16,240 bases of DNA from SURF-25 sp040754255 (GCA_040754255.1 JBFMDA010000033.1:1-16240), one strand, 5' to 3'; counted from the stretch's first letter, positions 1 to 8,060 are shown. Numbers and translations are program-made. Notes: generated by a model not told the origin, from the letters alone.

Positions 1-397
1 AAATCCCCGGGCAATAAGACCGGATGCAGGATACGCTGGCTGCAAAATGCCCGGCCCCGCCATCAGAGAGGTCATCCCTGGTAACGCTGGTAATAACTAC
101 ATGCGCAAGGCCTAATTGCCTGATTGCCTGAGCAAGCCTACGAGGCTCCTCTCGGTCAGGGGCTTGAGGAAGCCCGTTTTTTTCTACACGGCAGAAGCTA
201 CACTTACGCGTACAGGTATTTCCTAAAATCAAAAAAGTGGCTTCTCCTTTTGAAAAACACTCGCCCCTATTGGGGCAATGCGCCTGCTGACAAACAGTAT
301 GAAGGCGCTCCCCTCTGATAAATGCCTCCAGCCTCTGGCAATCGGACAACCCTATTTTCTTATGCAGCCATACAGGCTTCTTCAACATGGTACTCAT
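1..397 (-). CDS. lipA: Lipoyl synthase LipA, 3' end cut off by the window edge
   Basis: LipA is a radical SAM enzyme that inserts two sulfur atoms into the octanoyl chain carried by lipoyl-domain proteins such as GcvH. About 132 residues are visible, and the reading frame stays open to base 1. The N-terminal auxiliary-cluster motif CQQAHCPNRGEC (C-x4-C-x5-C) is present, preceded by the LHTVC-type context. It is followed by the radical SAM motif CTRKCSFC (C-x3-C-x2-C) and then by HVVITSVTRDDLSDGG, a family hallmark. The start is uncertain: ATG at 395-397 (MSTMLKKP) or ATG at 386-388 (MLKKP). The ribosome binding site is weak for both. Either start overlaps the end of the upstream octanoyltransferase gene by about 30-40 nt, which suggests coupled translation. 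The C-terminal part of the protein lies outside the window. Identification is firm from the two cysteine motifs. Confidence 0.93.
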   Translation of the reverse strand, partial: MSTMLKKPVWLHKKIGLSDCQRLEAFIRGERLHTVCQQAHCPNRGECFSKGEATFLILGNTCTRKCSFCRVEKNGLPQAPDREEPRRLAQAIRQLGLAHVVITSVTRDDLSDGGAGHFAASVSCIRSYCPGI

Positions 398-1196
398 GTC
401 TTTGTAAGTTCCATTCCTGCCGCGAATATTTTTCCTCGCGTAAACGAAGCGCGAAAGCTTTTTCCTGCACGGTCAGTTCGCCCTCGATAAGACCGACGCC
501 GAGTGCCCCCCTGAAAGACTGGACAAGTACATCTCTAAGCGTACACAAGTCTATCTTCTTGCCCGCTGCTTCATTAAGCGCACAGGCTTTTTCTTCTATC
601 CGCCCGGCATCTTTCTTTAGAAAAGATGTTGCCTTCTTGCCGTCAAATTCCAGGGGGATGCTCCCGTGCTGAAAAATGAAATCCTTTTTGCGCCTCTGGG
701 CATTGCCTCCTATCTTTTTTCCGCCTACCAAAATATCATACTTTGCGAACGATGAAAAACAAAACACAGAAGGCCTCTGGCGCAACAACCCTACGCCTGC
801 CTCGTGCGCAAACACAGGAGAAAGGCCTAATGTACGGTATGCTGCCAACAGGAACGCACACAAGGTCTTATAAGAATCCGCTATGGAACCGAATGCCCCA
901 ATGTCCTCTTTGCGGCAACTTAGGCTATAGGTCAGTTCTTGGTCGTGAAAAATGATGCCCCCGCCGGAAATCCTGCGCACTACATGGATATTGGCACGAG
1001 CGCATTTATCGAGGTCTAATTCTTCACGGGGGTCCTGCGCGCATCCCAGCGATAATGCAGGAGGGTCCCAGGTATATAATCGTAAGGTAGGTATTGCTTT
1101 TTCCCCGCAACAGGCAAGGAATATGGCCTCATCAACTGCCATATTGGCATAGGCATCGCAAGGGCCGCTGAGTATCAAACGCCAGCTTTTAGGCAT
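360..1196 (-). CDS. lipM: Octanoyltransferase LipM-like (lipoate/biotin ligase A/B fold)
   Basis: This protein probably transfers octanoate from octanoyl-ACP to the lysine of GcvH, giving the substrate for LipA. It has 278 residues, the size of single-domain LipM proteins, and lacks the extra C-terminal domain of classical LplA. Visible family motifs are RRISGGGIIFHDQELTYSL (about residues 74-92), FCFSSFAKYDI with a cysteine at about 146, and KKIGGNAQRRKKDFIFQHGSI (residues 160-180), which carries the conserved lysine. A cysteine just before the KYDI segment matches the position of the acyl-accepting cysteine in LipM, so a transferase is favoured over an ATP-dependent lipoate ligase. The start overlaps the end of gcvPB by 8 nt, and lipA overlaps its 3' end. 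This puts lipoyl assembly in the same transcript as its target protein. A lipoate-protein ligase remains possible. The fold is certain; the exact reaction is inferred. Confidence 0.82.
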   Translation of the reverse strand: MPKSWRLILSGPCDAYANMAVDEAIFLACCGEKAIPTLRLYTWDPPALSLGCAQDPREELDLDKCARANIHVVRRISGGGIIFHDQELTYSLSCRKEDIGAFGSIADSYKTLCAFLLAAYRTLGLSPVFAHEAGVGLLRQRPSVFCFSSFAKYDILVGGKKIGGNAQRRKKDFIFQHGSIPLEFDGKKATSFLKKDAGRIEEKACALNEAAGKKIDLCTLRDVLVQSFRGALGVGLIEGELTVQEKAFALRLREEKYSRQEWNLQRHEYHVEEACMAA

Positions 1197-2658
1197 CCTT
1201 TTCTAAAGAAGACTTCCACTTTACGTTAAGCTCTCTGGCAGCCTTGGTCTCGTCAAGGCGCTTGACCGGGGAATGCAATGGGGCATTCACTGCCAACTCT
1301 GGATGGGTCCTGGCCATCTTGGCAATCTCTATCATCACTGCAACGAAGGCATCGAGCGTTTGTTTTGATTCGGTCTCTGTGGGCTCAATCATCAGGGCCT
1401 CTTTGACTATCAATGGGAAATAAATGGTAGGCGGATGAAACCCCTTATCGATAAGGTACTTTGCGATATCCAAGGCCCGGACACCGTTTTTCGCCTGTTC
1501 AGCCGCCGACAAAACACATTCATGCATACAGCGGTTTTTGCTGAAGGCAACCTGATAAAAATCTTTTAACCGGGCCAGGCAATAATTCGCGTTTAAAACC
1601 GCAATTTCGCTTACCTCGGTCAATCCCTCTTTTCCCAAATGCATAATGTATGCCAATGCCTTTAGGATCACCGCAAAATTCCCGTAAAAAGGCGCCACCG
1701 GCCCAATGGAATGAGGGAATGTATACTCAAGGGCGAAGGTATTATCTGTTTTTTTAATTACCCGCGGAACGGGAAGGAATTCGGATAACCGCGCAACCAC
1801 GCCCACTGGCCCTGCGCCCGGCCCGCCGCCCCCATGCGGCGTTGCGAACGTTTTGTGCAGATTCAAATGCACGATGTCAAAACCAAGGTCGCCTGGCCTG
1901 GCCTTTCCTAAGACAGCATTTAAGTTAGCGCCGTCGTAATACATCAAGGCCCCGGCTTTATGGGCAAGGTCAGCAATCTCCCTGATGTGTGGATTAAAAA
2001 TCCCCACCGTGTCGGGGCAGGTAAGCATGACGGCAGCGGCATCAGGCCCTAACTTGCTTCTATATGCTTCCACGTCCATATAACCGTCTTTATTGGTAGG
2101 TATGACGACCACTTCATACCCTGCGATAGCGGCGCTTGCAGGGTTAGTACCGTGCGAAGAATCAGGGATAATTACGTATTTCGGCTTATTTCCTTTATGC
2201 CTGTGATACGCAGCAATGATCATCGCACCGGTAAGCTCTCCGTGCGCTCCTGCCAGAGGCTGGGTGGTAAATGCCGCCATCCCCGTGATTTCGCATAATG
2301 CCTGCTCGGTGCAAAAGAGCACCTCCAAGGCGCCCTGGGCATAGGGTAGTGTGGCATTACATTGGGCAAACAGAGGATGCAGCTCTCTAAAACCTTCAAG
2401 CCCTGCAATCTGCTCGGTAAATTTAGGGTTATACTTCATCGTGCAGGAACCCAATGGATAGAAATTCGAGTCTACGGAAAAGTTAAGACGGGAAAGGTTG
2501 GTAAAGTGGCGTACCAGGTCCAGCTCCGATACTTCGGCAAGCGAGGTATCATGAGTGCGGCAGTATTTAGCAGGCAATTTTGCTTTTATCGGCACGTCTA
2601 GTGCCGGGACAAAAAAAGCCCTCCTGCCCTTCTTACTTTTTTCAAAGATTAACTGCAT
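1189..2658 (-). CDS. gcvPB: Glycine decarboxylase (P protein) subunit 2, PLP-binding
   Basis: This is the catalytic half of the two-subunit glycine decarboxylase. It binds pyridoxal phosphate and, with GcvPA, decarboxylates glycine and passes the aminomethyl group to lipoylated GcvH. It has 489 residues, normal for the split P protein. Hallmarks are FYPLGSCTMKYNP (residues 66-78), DSSHGTNPASA (166-176) and HLNLHKTFATPHGGGGPG (264-281), where Lys269 is the expected PLP Schiff-base lysine. The gene overlaps the end of gcvPA by 10 nt and the start of the lipM-like gene by 8 nt. The split form is typical of many anaerobes and thermophiles, whereas proteobacteria often have one fused GcvP. No frameshift or missing active-site residue was seen. 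Confidence 0.97.
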   Translation of the reverse strand: MQLIFEKSKKGRRAFFVPALDVPIKAKLPAKYCRTHDTSLAEVSELDLVRHFTNLSRLNFSVDSNFYPLGSCTMKYNPKFTEQIAGLEGFRELHPLFAQCNATLPYAQGALEVLFCTEQALCEITGMAAFTTQPLAGAHGELTGAMIIAAYHRHKGNKPKYVIIPDSSHGTNPASAAIAGYEVVVIPTNKDGYMDVEAYRSKLGPDAAAVMLTCPDTVGIFNPHIREIADLAHKAGALMYYDGANLNAVLGKARPGDLGFDIVHLNLHKTFATPHGGGGPGAGPVGVVARLSEFLPVPRVIKKTDNTFALEYTFPHSIGPVAPFYGNFAVILKALAYIMHLGKEGLTEVSEIAVLNANYCLARLKDFYQVAFSKNRCMHECVLSAAEQAKNGVRALDIAKYLIDKGFHPPTIYFPLIVKEALMIEPTETESKQTLDAFVAVMIEIAKMARTHPELAVNAPLHSPVKRLDETKAARELNVKWKSSLEKDA

Positions 2659-3986
2659 ACCACTTCCTCAAGCGCTTTTGCGAAAGCTACAATTTCATCT
2701 TTAGTGCGTTTCTCGGTCACGGCAACCAGTAAATAATTCTCCATTCCCTTATATGCCCTCCCTAACGGGAAACCGCATGCAAACCCTTTTTTTACCATCC
2801 GTTCAAACACCTTTTCTGCATCATGCGGGAGCATGACCGTAAATTCATTAAACGTAGGAGAGCTCCTCTTGACTACTACGCCGGGTATCGTGTCCAGGCA
2901 GGTTTTGGCAAATTCCGATTTGTAAAAATTCAATAACGCAAGCTCGCGCAGCCCCTCTTTTCCTAATGCACAAAGATACATCAACGCGCGGAGCGCGCAA
3001 AGCGCTTCATTAGAACAGATATTCGAAGTTGCTTTTTCCCGGCGTATATGCTGTTCCCGCGCCTGGAGAGTAAGTACATACCCGGTCTTGCCGTCTTTAT
3101 CCACGGTTGCTCCCACGATACGGCCCGGCATCTGGCGTATATATTCCTTTCTGACAGCCATAAACCCAAGGTAAGGGCCGCCAAAAGAAAGAGGCAGTCC
3201 TAGGCTTTGGCCTTCACCGGTAGCTATGTCTATCCCCATTTCAGCCGGGGTTTTCAATATCCCCAGAGAAATAGGGTATACGGACCCGATGGCAACAGCG
3301 CCGCAGGCATGGGCCTTGTGTACTATGTCGGAATAATCATCCACTACCCCGAAAAAATTAGGATTCTGAAGAATAACTGCGGCAGCCCTATCATCAAGCA
3401 AGGCATAGATATCTTTGCGGCAGCTTGAGCCGTGCACGACGGGTATTTCAACAAATTCTATCTTCAGGTTCTTCGTATACGCGTAGAGCATGGTACGATA
3501 CGTATAGTTTACCCCGCAATCCACTATTACCTTATTCCTTCCGGTTAAGCGTATCGCCATCATCGCCGCCTCATAGAGGGCGGTGCCTCCGTCATACAGC
3601 GAGGCATTGGAAACATCCATGCCCGTTAATGCACATATCGAGGTTTGGTATTCATACATTGCCTGAAGCCAGCCTTGCGCACATTCAGGCTGGTAAGGGG
3701 TATAGGCAGTGTAGAATTCGCTGCGGCCGGCAAGCGCATCCACCACTGCCGGGATATAATGCTCGTAGAAACCAGCGCCGATAAAATTAACAATGCCGGA
3801 CTCGCCCTTTTGGCTCAACGTTTTGAAATAACGATCCAGTTCTAGCTCTGATTTGCCTTCAGGGATATGGAATGATTTGAGGCGTAAAGGTGGTGCGATA
3901 TCCTTAAAAAGTTCCTCGATCGAAGGAGCACCTATTGCCTCCAGCATTTCTTTTATTTCTTGCGTGGTATGAGGAATGAAACTCAT
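2649..3986 (-). CDS. gcvPA: Glycine decarboxylase (P protein) subunit 1
   Basis: This is the partner subunit of GcvPB in the heterotetrameric P protein of the glycine cleavage system. It has 445 residues, a normal length. Family signatures include the N-terminal segment FIPHTTQEIKEMLEAIG, the stretch NFIGAGFYEHYIPA and the mid-region TPYQPECAQG. Further on are DIATGEGQSLGLPLSFGGPY and TSNICSNEALCALRA. It starts inside the end of gcvH (4-nt overlap), and gcvPB starts inside its own end (10-nt overlap), so the two P subunits are probably made in equal amounts by coupled translation. The PLP lysine is on the partner, so this subunit has no lysine of its own for the cofactor. Nothing about it looks unusual. 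Confidence 0.97.
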   Translation of the reverse strand: MSFIPHTTQEIKEMLEAIGAPSIEELFKDIAPPLRLKSFHIPEGKSELELDRYFKTLSQKGESGIVNFIGAGFYEHYIPAVVDALAGRSEFYTAYTPYQPECAQGWLQAMYEYQTSICALTGMDVSNASLYDGGTALYEAAMMAIRLTGRNKVIVDCGVNYTYRTMLYAYTKNLKIEFVEIPVVHGSSCRKDIYALLDDRAAAVILQNPNFFGVVDDYSDIVHKAHACGAVAIGSVYPISLGILKTPAEMGIDIATGEGQSLGLPLSFGGPYLGFMAVRKEYIRQMPGRIVGATVDKDGKTGYVLTLQAREQHIRREKATSNICSNEALCALRALMYLCALGKEGLRELALLNFYKSEFAKTCLDTIPGVVVKRSSPTFNEFTVMLPHDAEKVFERMVKKGFACGFPLGRAYKGMENYLLVAVTEKRTKDEIVAFAKALEEVVCS

Positions 3987-4372
3987 GATGGTAGCTGTGT
4001 TAAATAGTGCGCATACTCAGACCCCGACATCAGCGAGTCCTTTTCCTGCATGCGTTCTATCTCTATGGCTATACACCACCCCTGTATATAGGGGGACTGA
4101 TTAATCAATTCGGGGTGTTGCAGTAATTCAGTGTTAATCTTTGTTACCTTGCCGGAAAGCGGGGCATAGACATCAGAGGCAGCCTTTACCGATTCAACCG
4201 TCGCGCAATGTTTGCCCTGGACAATCTGTTCGCCTGTTTTGGGCAACTCCACGAACGTAATATCCCCCAATGCATGCTGAGCGTGGTCGGTAATCCCGAT
4301 AACCGCAGTCTGTCCTTCTATCTTAACCCACTCATGGTCTTTGGTATATAAAAGATTTTCCGGTATGCTCAT
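3983..4372 (-). CDS. gcvH: Glycine cleavage system H protein (lipoyl carrier)
   Basis: GcvH is the swinging-arm carrier of the glycine cleavage system. Its lipoyl lysine moves the aminomethyl intermediate from the P protein to the T protein and is then reoxidised by the L protein. It has 129 residues, a normal length. The lipoylation site is in TVESVKAASDVYAP, which makes Lys63 the modified residue, and the downstream GWCIAIEI segment also matches the family. A clear Shine-Dalgarno sequence (AAGGAG at 4381-4386) sits 8 nt before the ATG, 15 nt after the gcvT stop. The lipM-like gene and lipA further down the operon would make its lipoyl group. Confidence 0.97.
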   Translation of the reverse strand: MSIPENLLYTKDHEWVKIEGQTAVIGITDHAQHALGDITFVELPKTGEQIVQGKHCATVESVKAASDVYAPLSGKVTKINTELLQHPELINQSPYIQGWCIAIEIERMQEKDSLMSGSEYAHYLTQLPS

Positions 4373-4387
4373 TTCGCTTTCTCCTTA

Positions 4388-5506
4388 TTAGATAACAGGC
4401 ACAGTGCCTGTAACGGGGTTCTGCCTGGCCGTGCCTCTATGATAAAAAGGCTTATCAGTCACCGTAGCGCTTATTTCTATCGTATTGTCCTTAAGTACTA
4501 ATTTCGTTCCTATTGTTGCGCAGTCTAATGCTACATACCCCATTCCTATCCCGCGGGAAAGGCTGGGAGAGAACGAGCCACTTGTGACTATGCCCACCTC
4601 CCTCTCGCCGGAATATATTTTATAATTGTGCCGCGGTGCCCTGCGGGAGTCCGAGATAAAACACACAAGCAATTTTTTTGTTTTTTCCCGTTGTTGCGTA
4701 AGAAGCGCGCCTTTGCCTATGAAGTCTTTATTGAAATCGATGAATTTATCAAGCCCTGCTTCTAACGGAGTGGTATCTCTGTTGATATCCTGGCCGTAAA
4801 GAGGATAGCCCATTTCTAAGCGCAAGGTATCGCGCGCACCCAGCCCTGCCGGCTTGACCGAGGCATCCGTCAGTATATGGCTCCAGAATTCAGTGATTTT
4901 TGAGGCAGGGACGTACAATTCATACCCCAGCTCGCCGGTATAGCCGCTACGGCTTACGATTACTCTCTCCCCCAGGAATATAACTTCCTTGAAATGATAA
5001 TATCGCAGGCCTTGTGCCTGAAAACCGAAAAGCCTTTGTATCGCCTCGCATGAGGCAGGCCCCTGAAGATCAAGCTTCCCGAGCGCCGATGAGGTATTTT
5101 CCAGGCGCGTGCCTTTAGAAAGATGCTTCTTTAAGTTCTGTTCGTCGATATCCGTAGTCGCGGCATTCACCACCAGCATCCATTTTTCGGGAGTTATCTT
5201 ATACACCAGAAGGTCGTCGATGATGCCGCCTGCTTCGTTTAACATGAAACCATAGCTGCATTTACCACAAGGCATACCTTCAAGGTCCATAGTGACGACC
5301 CTGTTAAGATTGGTCTTATCGGGATCTCCGAATACGAAGAATTCCCCCATGTGGCAGATATCAAACACCGACGCCTGTTGGCGCGTCCAGTGATGTTCGC
5401 TGATAATTCCTTCGTATTGTATCGGCATCAGCCATCCGCCAAAGGCAGAAAGCCTGGCACCTAGCTTTTCATGAGCACTCAACAAAGGCGTATACGTTAA
5501 TGCCAT
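4388..5506 (-). CDS. gcvT: Glycine cleavage system T protein (aminomethyltransferase)
   Basis: GcvT transfers the one-carbon unit from the H-protein-bound aminomethyl group to tetrahydrofolate, giving 5,10-methylene-THF and ammonia. It has 372 residues, the usual size. The N-terminal segment SAFGGWLMPIQYEGIISEH and the DICHMGEF motif are typical. GGIIDDLLVYKI holds the conserved aspartate pair used in catalysis, and SRSGYTGELGYELYVPA and LGARDTLRLEMGYPLYGQD match the folate-binding core. It is the first gcv gene, 33 nt after the stop of the sensor gene. No good Shine-Dalgarno sequence is visible before the ATG, and there is too little space for a glycine riboswitch. The gcv genes therefore appear to share the sensor gene's transcript or to use a promoter inside it. 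Confidence 0.97.
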   Translation of the reverse strand: MALTYTPLLSAHEKLGARLSAFGGWLMPIQYEGIISEHHWTRQQASVFDICHMGEFFVFGDPDKTNLNRVVTMDLEGMPCGKCSYGFMLNEAGGIIDDLLVYKITPEKWMLVVNAATTDIDEQNLKKHLSKGTRLENTSSALGKLDLQGPASCEAIQRLFGFQAQGLRYYHFKEVIFLGERVIVSRSGYTGELGYELYVPASKITEFWSHILTDASVKPAGLGARDTLRLEMGYPLYGQDINRDTTPLEAGLDKFIDFNKDFIGKGALLTQQREKTKKLLVCFISDSRRAPRHNYKIYSGEREVGIVTSGSFSPSLSRGIGMGYVALDCATIGTKLVLKDNTIEISATVTDKPFYHRGTARQNPVTGTVPVI

Positions 5507-5539
5507 ATACCGGGGAAATAATGAAAGGATTTTTAAGTC

Positions 5540-7834
5540 CTATTTATGGTGATGTTTGCGCTCGGTAATATCATAGCAGGAGCCGATGTATCCGGCAAAA
5601 TTTCCCTTTAGGTCGTAGAAAGGGGTACCCGTTTCGACCATTGACCGATACTCTCCATTTTTCTTTTTTAACCTGTATTCGATTTCAAAAGACCTCTGTT
5701 CTCCCACTGCCTCTTCATACATCTGTACGGCTTCTTTCTGGTCCTCGGGATGCACGGAATCAAGCCAGCCATACCCGAGTTCCTGCTCTATTCTTTTGCC
5801 GGTAAACTCAAGCCATGCCTTATTAAAATAATCGCGGTCTCCGTTAATATTAGAGCGCCATACCGGGGTGGGGAAACTGTCAAACAGGGTAAGATAAAAA
5901 TCGCGCGAGCGCCTGATTGCATCCTGCGAAAAACGGCGCTCTTCCTCAATACCTATGGCAGACGCAAGGATTCCAATAAGACGCTTATCGTGGTCAGTGG
6001 GTTCTAAATCCTTCTGAAACACCACGCAGAGCGTACCAATAACTTCCCCGAATACCTGTACCGGGCAACCGATATAGGTTTTGAGATGGTATTTTGCCAC
6101 AGTAGGGTCGCTTGCATAATATTGGGTCAGCTCCAGATTCCTTACTACAAGGATCTCTTTCTGTTTGCTTTTTAAAAGGTCGTAGCAGATACGCCCTTCA
6201 GGGGAAGATGCTAAAGAGTAATCTTCAGGGGCGTTCCATTGCCCTACCGAACAAAGCATGCCTTCGGATATCTTGTTGTAGAAGGCACAGGTTGCCCCTA
6301 ACAATTCTCCGCAGGTCCGGGTAAGCTGTTGTATGTTCTTTTCGAAATCACTGCCAAGTGTGAGGAACGCTTTATTCAAACTGGCGAGCTGCTCTTCAAG
6401 TTTTTTATAATCAGTGATGTCATTACCCACACAGAGCACACCGATAATGTTATTACTGTTACCGGTAATCGGGCGGTTAGTCCAGGCAATCCAAACCCTC
6501 TCTCCATTCTTTTTTATATTTTCGTTAATGCTGCTTGAGCTTTCCTGCGGGTTCTGGCACACCTGGTGCATGAACTGCTTTAAGTTACGTCCGCCGGATT
6601 CGGTTTCAGGCACAATTGTCCCTATGGCACTTGAGCCGATAATTTCCCTTGCGGAATAACCAAAGAAGTCGGCGGCAAACCTGTTCCAGAAAGTTATGTT
6701 GCAATCTCTGTCCATTGTCAAAACGATGCTGTTGACATTTTCTACGAGCCTCTGATACTGCGTCTCGCTCTCATAAAGCCGGGCGCGCGCATGCTCAAGC
6801 TTCTCCAGCATCCCGTTGATTTCGCCGGCAAGGCTTGAGATTTCGTCTTTCCCGAATACGGAAAGGCGCAATGAGAGCCCTCCGCTCTCTCCTATGCCGC
6901 TGACGCTCTGGCTAAGCGAAGAAAGACGCGAAAGCACAAACTTATCCAGGAAGATAACAACCACGAGCATGAAAATGAATCCTACCAGGGATATGGCAAG
7001 TATAAGGTAGCGCACAGTAACCTGGCCGGTATGAAAAATATCTCTCGGAAAATCTATTTCGAAGATAAGCGCAGGCCTTGCGTCAATATCTTTTATCGGG
7101 TAATAACCCTTGACTGTTTTTTGGCTTGTGTGTTCAAAAAAGACATCGGTTGAACCTAAAGACCGGCGTAGCACACTATGCAAGTTGCTTTCTGCAGGAA
7201 GCGTGTCTATGCGATGCATGACCAGAGGAAGCCCGCTAAGGGCACTTAAGTTTTTTACTTCTTCCTCATCGAGAAAGCGGCCAAACACCAGGACCCCGCG
7301 CGGCGGCCCTTTTCCTTCGCTGGTAATGATAGGCCGGGAAACAACAAATGCGGGATATTCTTCAAGCATCACCAGGCCTTTTGTCGCCACCTGGATATTT
7401 TTTTGCTGCAGGAATACAGAGCTCGGCTGTAAGCGGGACAATAACAGCTCCGAAACAGGGGCTGCCTTTGCCTGTCCCAGGTCAAAGGCATTTGCCAAGA
7501 CAACCTTGCCCGAGGAGTTGATAAACACCATAAAATTAATCTTTAACCCCTGGAAAGTAACGCTATTAATATTGGATTTGATGTAGGCGGGGTTTAAGTC
7601 GTTAATGAAATGATAGGTATCGTCCCAGGCAGCCCAATCGGATATCTTCTGCGAGATAAAAGATAGCTCCTGGGTAACCGCATCGCGGATACGCGATGAC
7701 TCTTTTGTGACGTATTGCTTCTCGAGCTTCTCATAGCTTTGCAGCAAAATTATTTCCGAAAGCGCGTAAATAACCGCAATCGCAAAAAAACATAAAAAAC
7801 CGAACACCAGCAGGCTTTTCTTACGTAATCTCAT
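5540..7834 (-). CDS. Membrane sensor protein CHASE4-HAMP-PAS-GAF-PAS without an output domain
   Basis: This protein has 764 residues. A first membrane segment (about residues 8-31) is followed by an extracellular region with the CHASE4 signature AWDDTYHF (69-76). A second membrane segment (about 274-296) leads into a HAMP-like linker (about 297-350). The cytoplasmic part holds a PAS domain (about 360-475, ending with GNDITDYKKLE), a GAF-like domain (about 490-632) and a second PAS domain (about 645-760, ending with GSCYDITERK). The protein stops a few residues later at HHHK. There is no histidine kinase, GGDEF, EAL or methyl-accepting domain, although such domain strings normally lead into one. 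Only 33 nt separate it from gcvT, so no detached output domain can follow directly. It may signal through a partner protein, or it may have lost its C-terminus. The ligand is unknown. Its position before the gcv genes suggests, but does not prove, a link to glycine or one-carbon metabolism. Confidence 0.85.
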   Translation of the reverse strand: MRLRKKSLLVFGFLCFFAIAVIYALSEIILLQSYEKLEKQYVTKESSRIRDAVTQELSFISQKISDWAAWDDTYHFINDLNPAYIKSNINSVTFQGLKINFMVFINSSGKVVLANAFDLGQAKAAPVSELLLSRLQPSSVFLQQKNIQVATKGLVMLEEYPAFVVSRPIITSEGKGPPRGVLVFGRFLDEEEVKNLSALSGLPLVMHRIDTLPAESNLHSVLRRSLGSTDVFFEHTSQKTVKGYYPIKDIDARPALIFEIDFPRDIFHTGQVTVRYLILAISLVGFIFMLVVVIFLDKFVLSRLSSLSQSVSGIGESGGLSLRLSVFGKDEISSLAGEINGMLEKLEHARARLYESETQYQRLVENVNSIVLTMDRDCNITFWNRFAADFFGYSAREIIGSSAIGTIVPETESGGRNLKQFMHQVCQNPQESSSSINENIKKNGERVWIAWTNRPITGNSNNIIGVLCVGNDITDYKKLEEQLASLNKAFLTLGSDFEKNIQQLTRTCGELLGATCAFYNKISEGMLCSVGQWNAPEDYSLASSPEGRICYDLLKSKQKEILVVRNLELTQYYASDPTVAKYHLKTYIGCPVQVFGEVIGTLCVVFQKDLEPTDHDKRLIGILASAIGIEEERRFSQDAIRRSRDFYLTLFDSFPTPVWRSNINGDRDYFNKAWLEFTGKRIEQELGYGWLDSVHPEDQKEAVQMYEEAVGEQRSFEIEYRLKKKNGEYRSMVETGTPFYDLKGNFAGYIGSCYDITERKHHHK

Positions 7835-7869
7835 TCTCTCGTTATATTCCTAAGTACCGTACACTGGCC

Positions 7870-7903
7870 CTTCCTTGCAGGCATCTGAGTATCCGCAAGG
7901 AAG
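7870..7903 (-). promoter_or_regulatory. Leader hairpin upstream of the sensor gene
   Basis: CTTCCTTGC (7870-7878) and GCAAGGAAG (7895-7903) form a perfect 9-bp inverted repeat around a 16-nt loop. It lies 36-69 nt before the sensor start and just after the predicted -10 box, so it would sit at the very 5' end of the mRNA. No T-run follows on either strand, so it is not an intrinsic terminator. It could stabilise the transcript or be a protein-binding operator. It does not resemble a riboswitch class I recognise. Confidence 0.5.
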
Positions 7904-7911
7904 ACAGGTAT

Positions 7912-7940
7912 ATTATAAATCAGCTTTCTATTTTTTTAAA
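7912..7940 (-). promoter_or_regulatory. Possible sigma70-type promoter for the sensor-gcv-lip genes
   Basis: On the minus strand a perfect TATAAT lies at 7912-7917. With a 17-nt spacer the -35 position holds TTTAAA (7935-7940), a 4 of 6 match to TTGACA. Transcription would start near 7904-7905, about 70 nt before the sensor ATG. The surrounding DNA is A/T-rich, so the match could be chance, but this is the only real intergenic gap in the window. Confidence 0.35.
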
Positions 7941-8002
7941 GGAATTTTACGGTTTTTTAACGCCTTTGACCAGCTGAACCGCACAAGATAAAAGGAAGGT
8001 AT

Positions 8003-8060
8003 CTAACAACACTAAAAACTGCTTTTTCGCTAAATGCATGCACAGCCTAATAACACTAAA
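8003..8060. repeat. Pair of 14-nt imperfect direct repeats
   Basis: CTAACAACACTAAA (8003-8016) and CTAATAACACTAAA (8047-8060) match at 13 of 14 positions, with starts 44 nt apart. The second copy covers the stop codon of the rubrerythrin-like gene. They may be a small duplication or a binding-site pair, and no function can be assigned. Confidence 0.4.

Larger units (their letters stand above)
7835..8055. other. The only intergenic gap in the window (221 nt)
   Basis: This gap separates the hydrogenase-side operon from the sensor-gcv genes. It holds the possible promoter, the leader hairpin, A/T-rich tracts and most of a short direct repeat pair. No open reading frame, RNA gene or convincing intrinsic terminator for the upstream operon was found. 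Read-through from the rubrerythrin gene into the sensor gene therefore cannot be excluded. Confidence 0.6.

Noticed and set aside
174..190. Possible frameshift in lipA at a homopolymer run
   Set aside because: Recounting across the line break gives seven T on the plus strand (seven A in the gene). With seven, the reading frame continues from the radical SAM motif into the rest of LipA, so the gene is intact in the window.
3425..3784. Plus-strand open frames, for example this one and 7110-7586
   Set aside because: They lie antisense to well-supported genes, have no family motifs and no convincing ribosome binding sites.
5507..5539. Glycine riboswitch before gcvT
   Set aside because: Only 33 nt separate the sensor stop and the gcvT start, too short for a glycine aptamer.
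7870..7903. Hairpin as an intrinsic terminator
   Set aside because: No run of T follows the stem on either strand, and it lies just before the sensor start rather than directly after a gene end.
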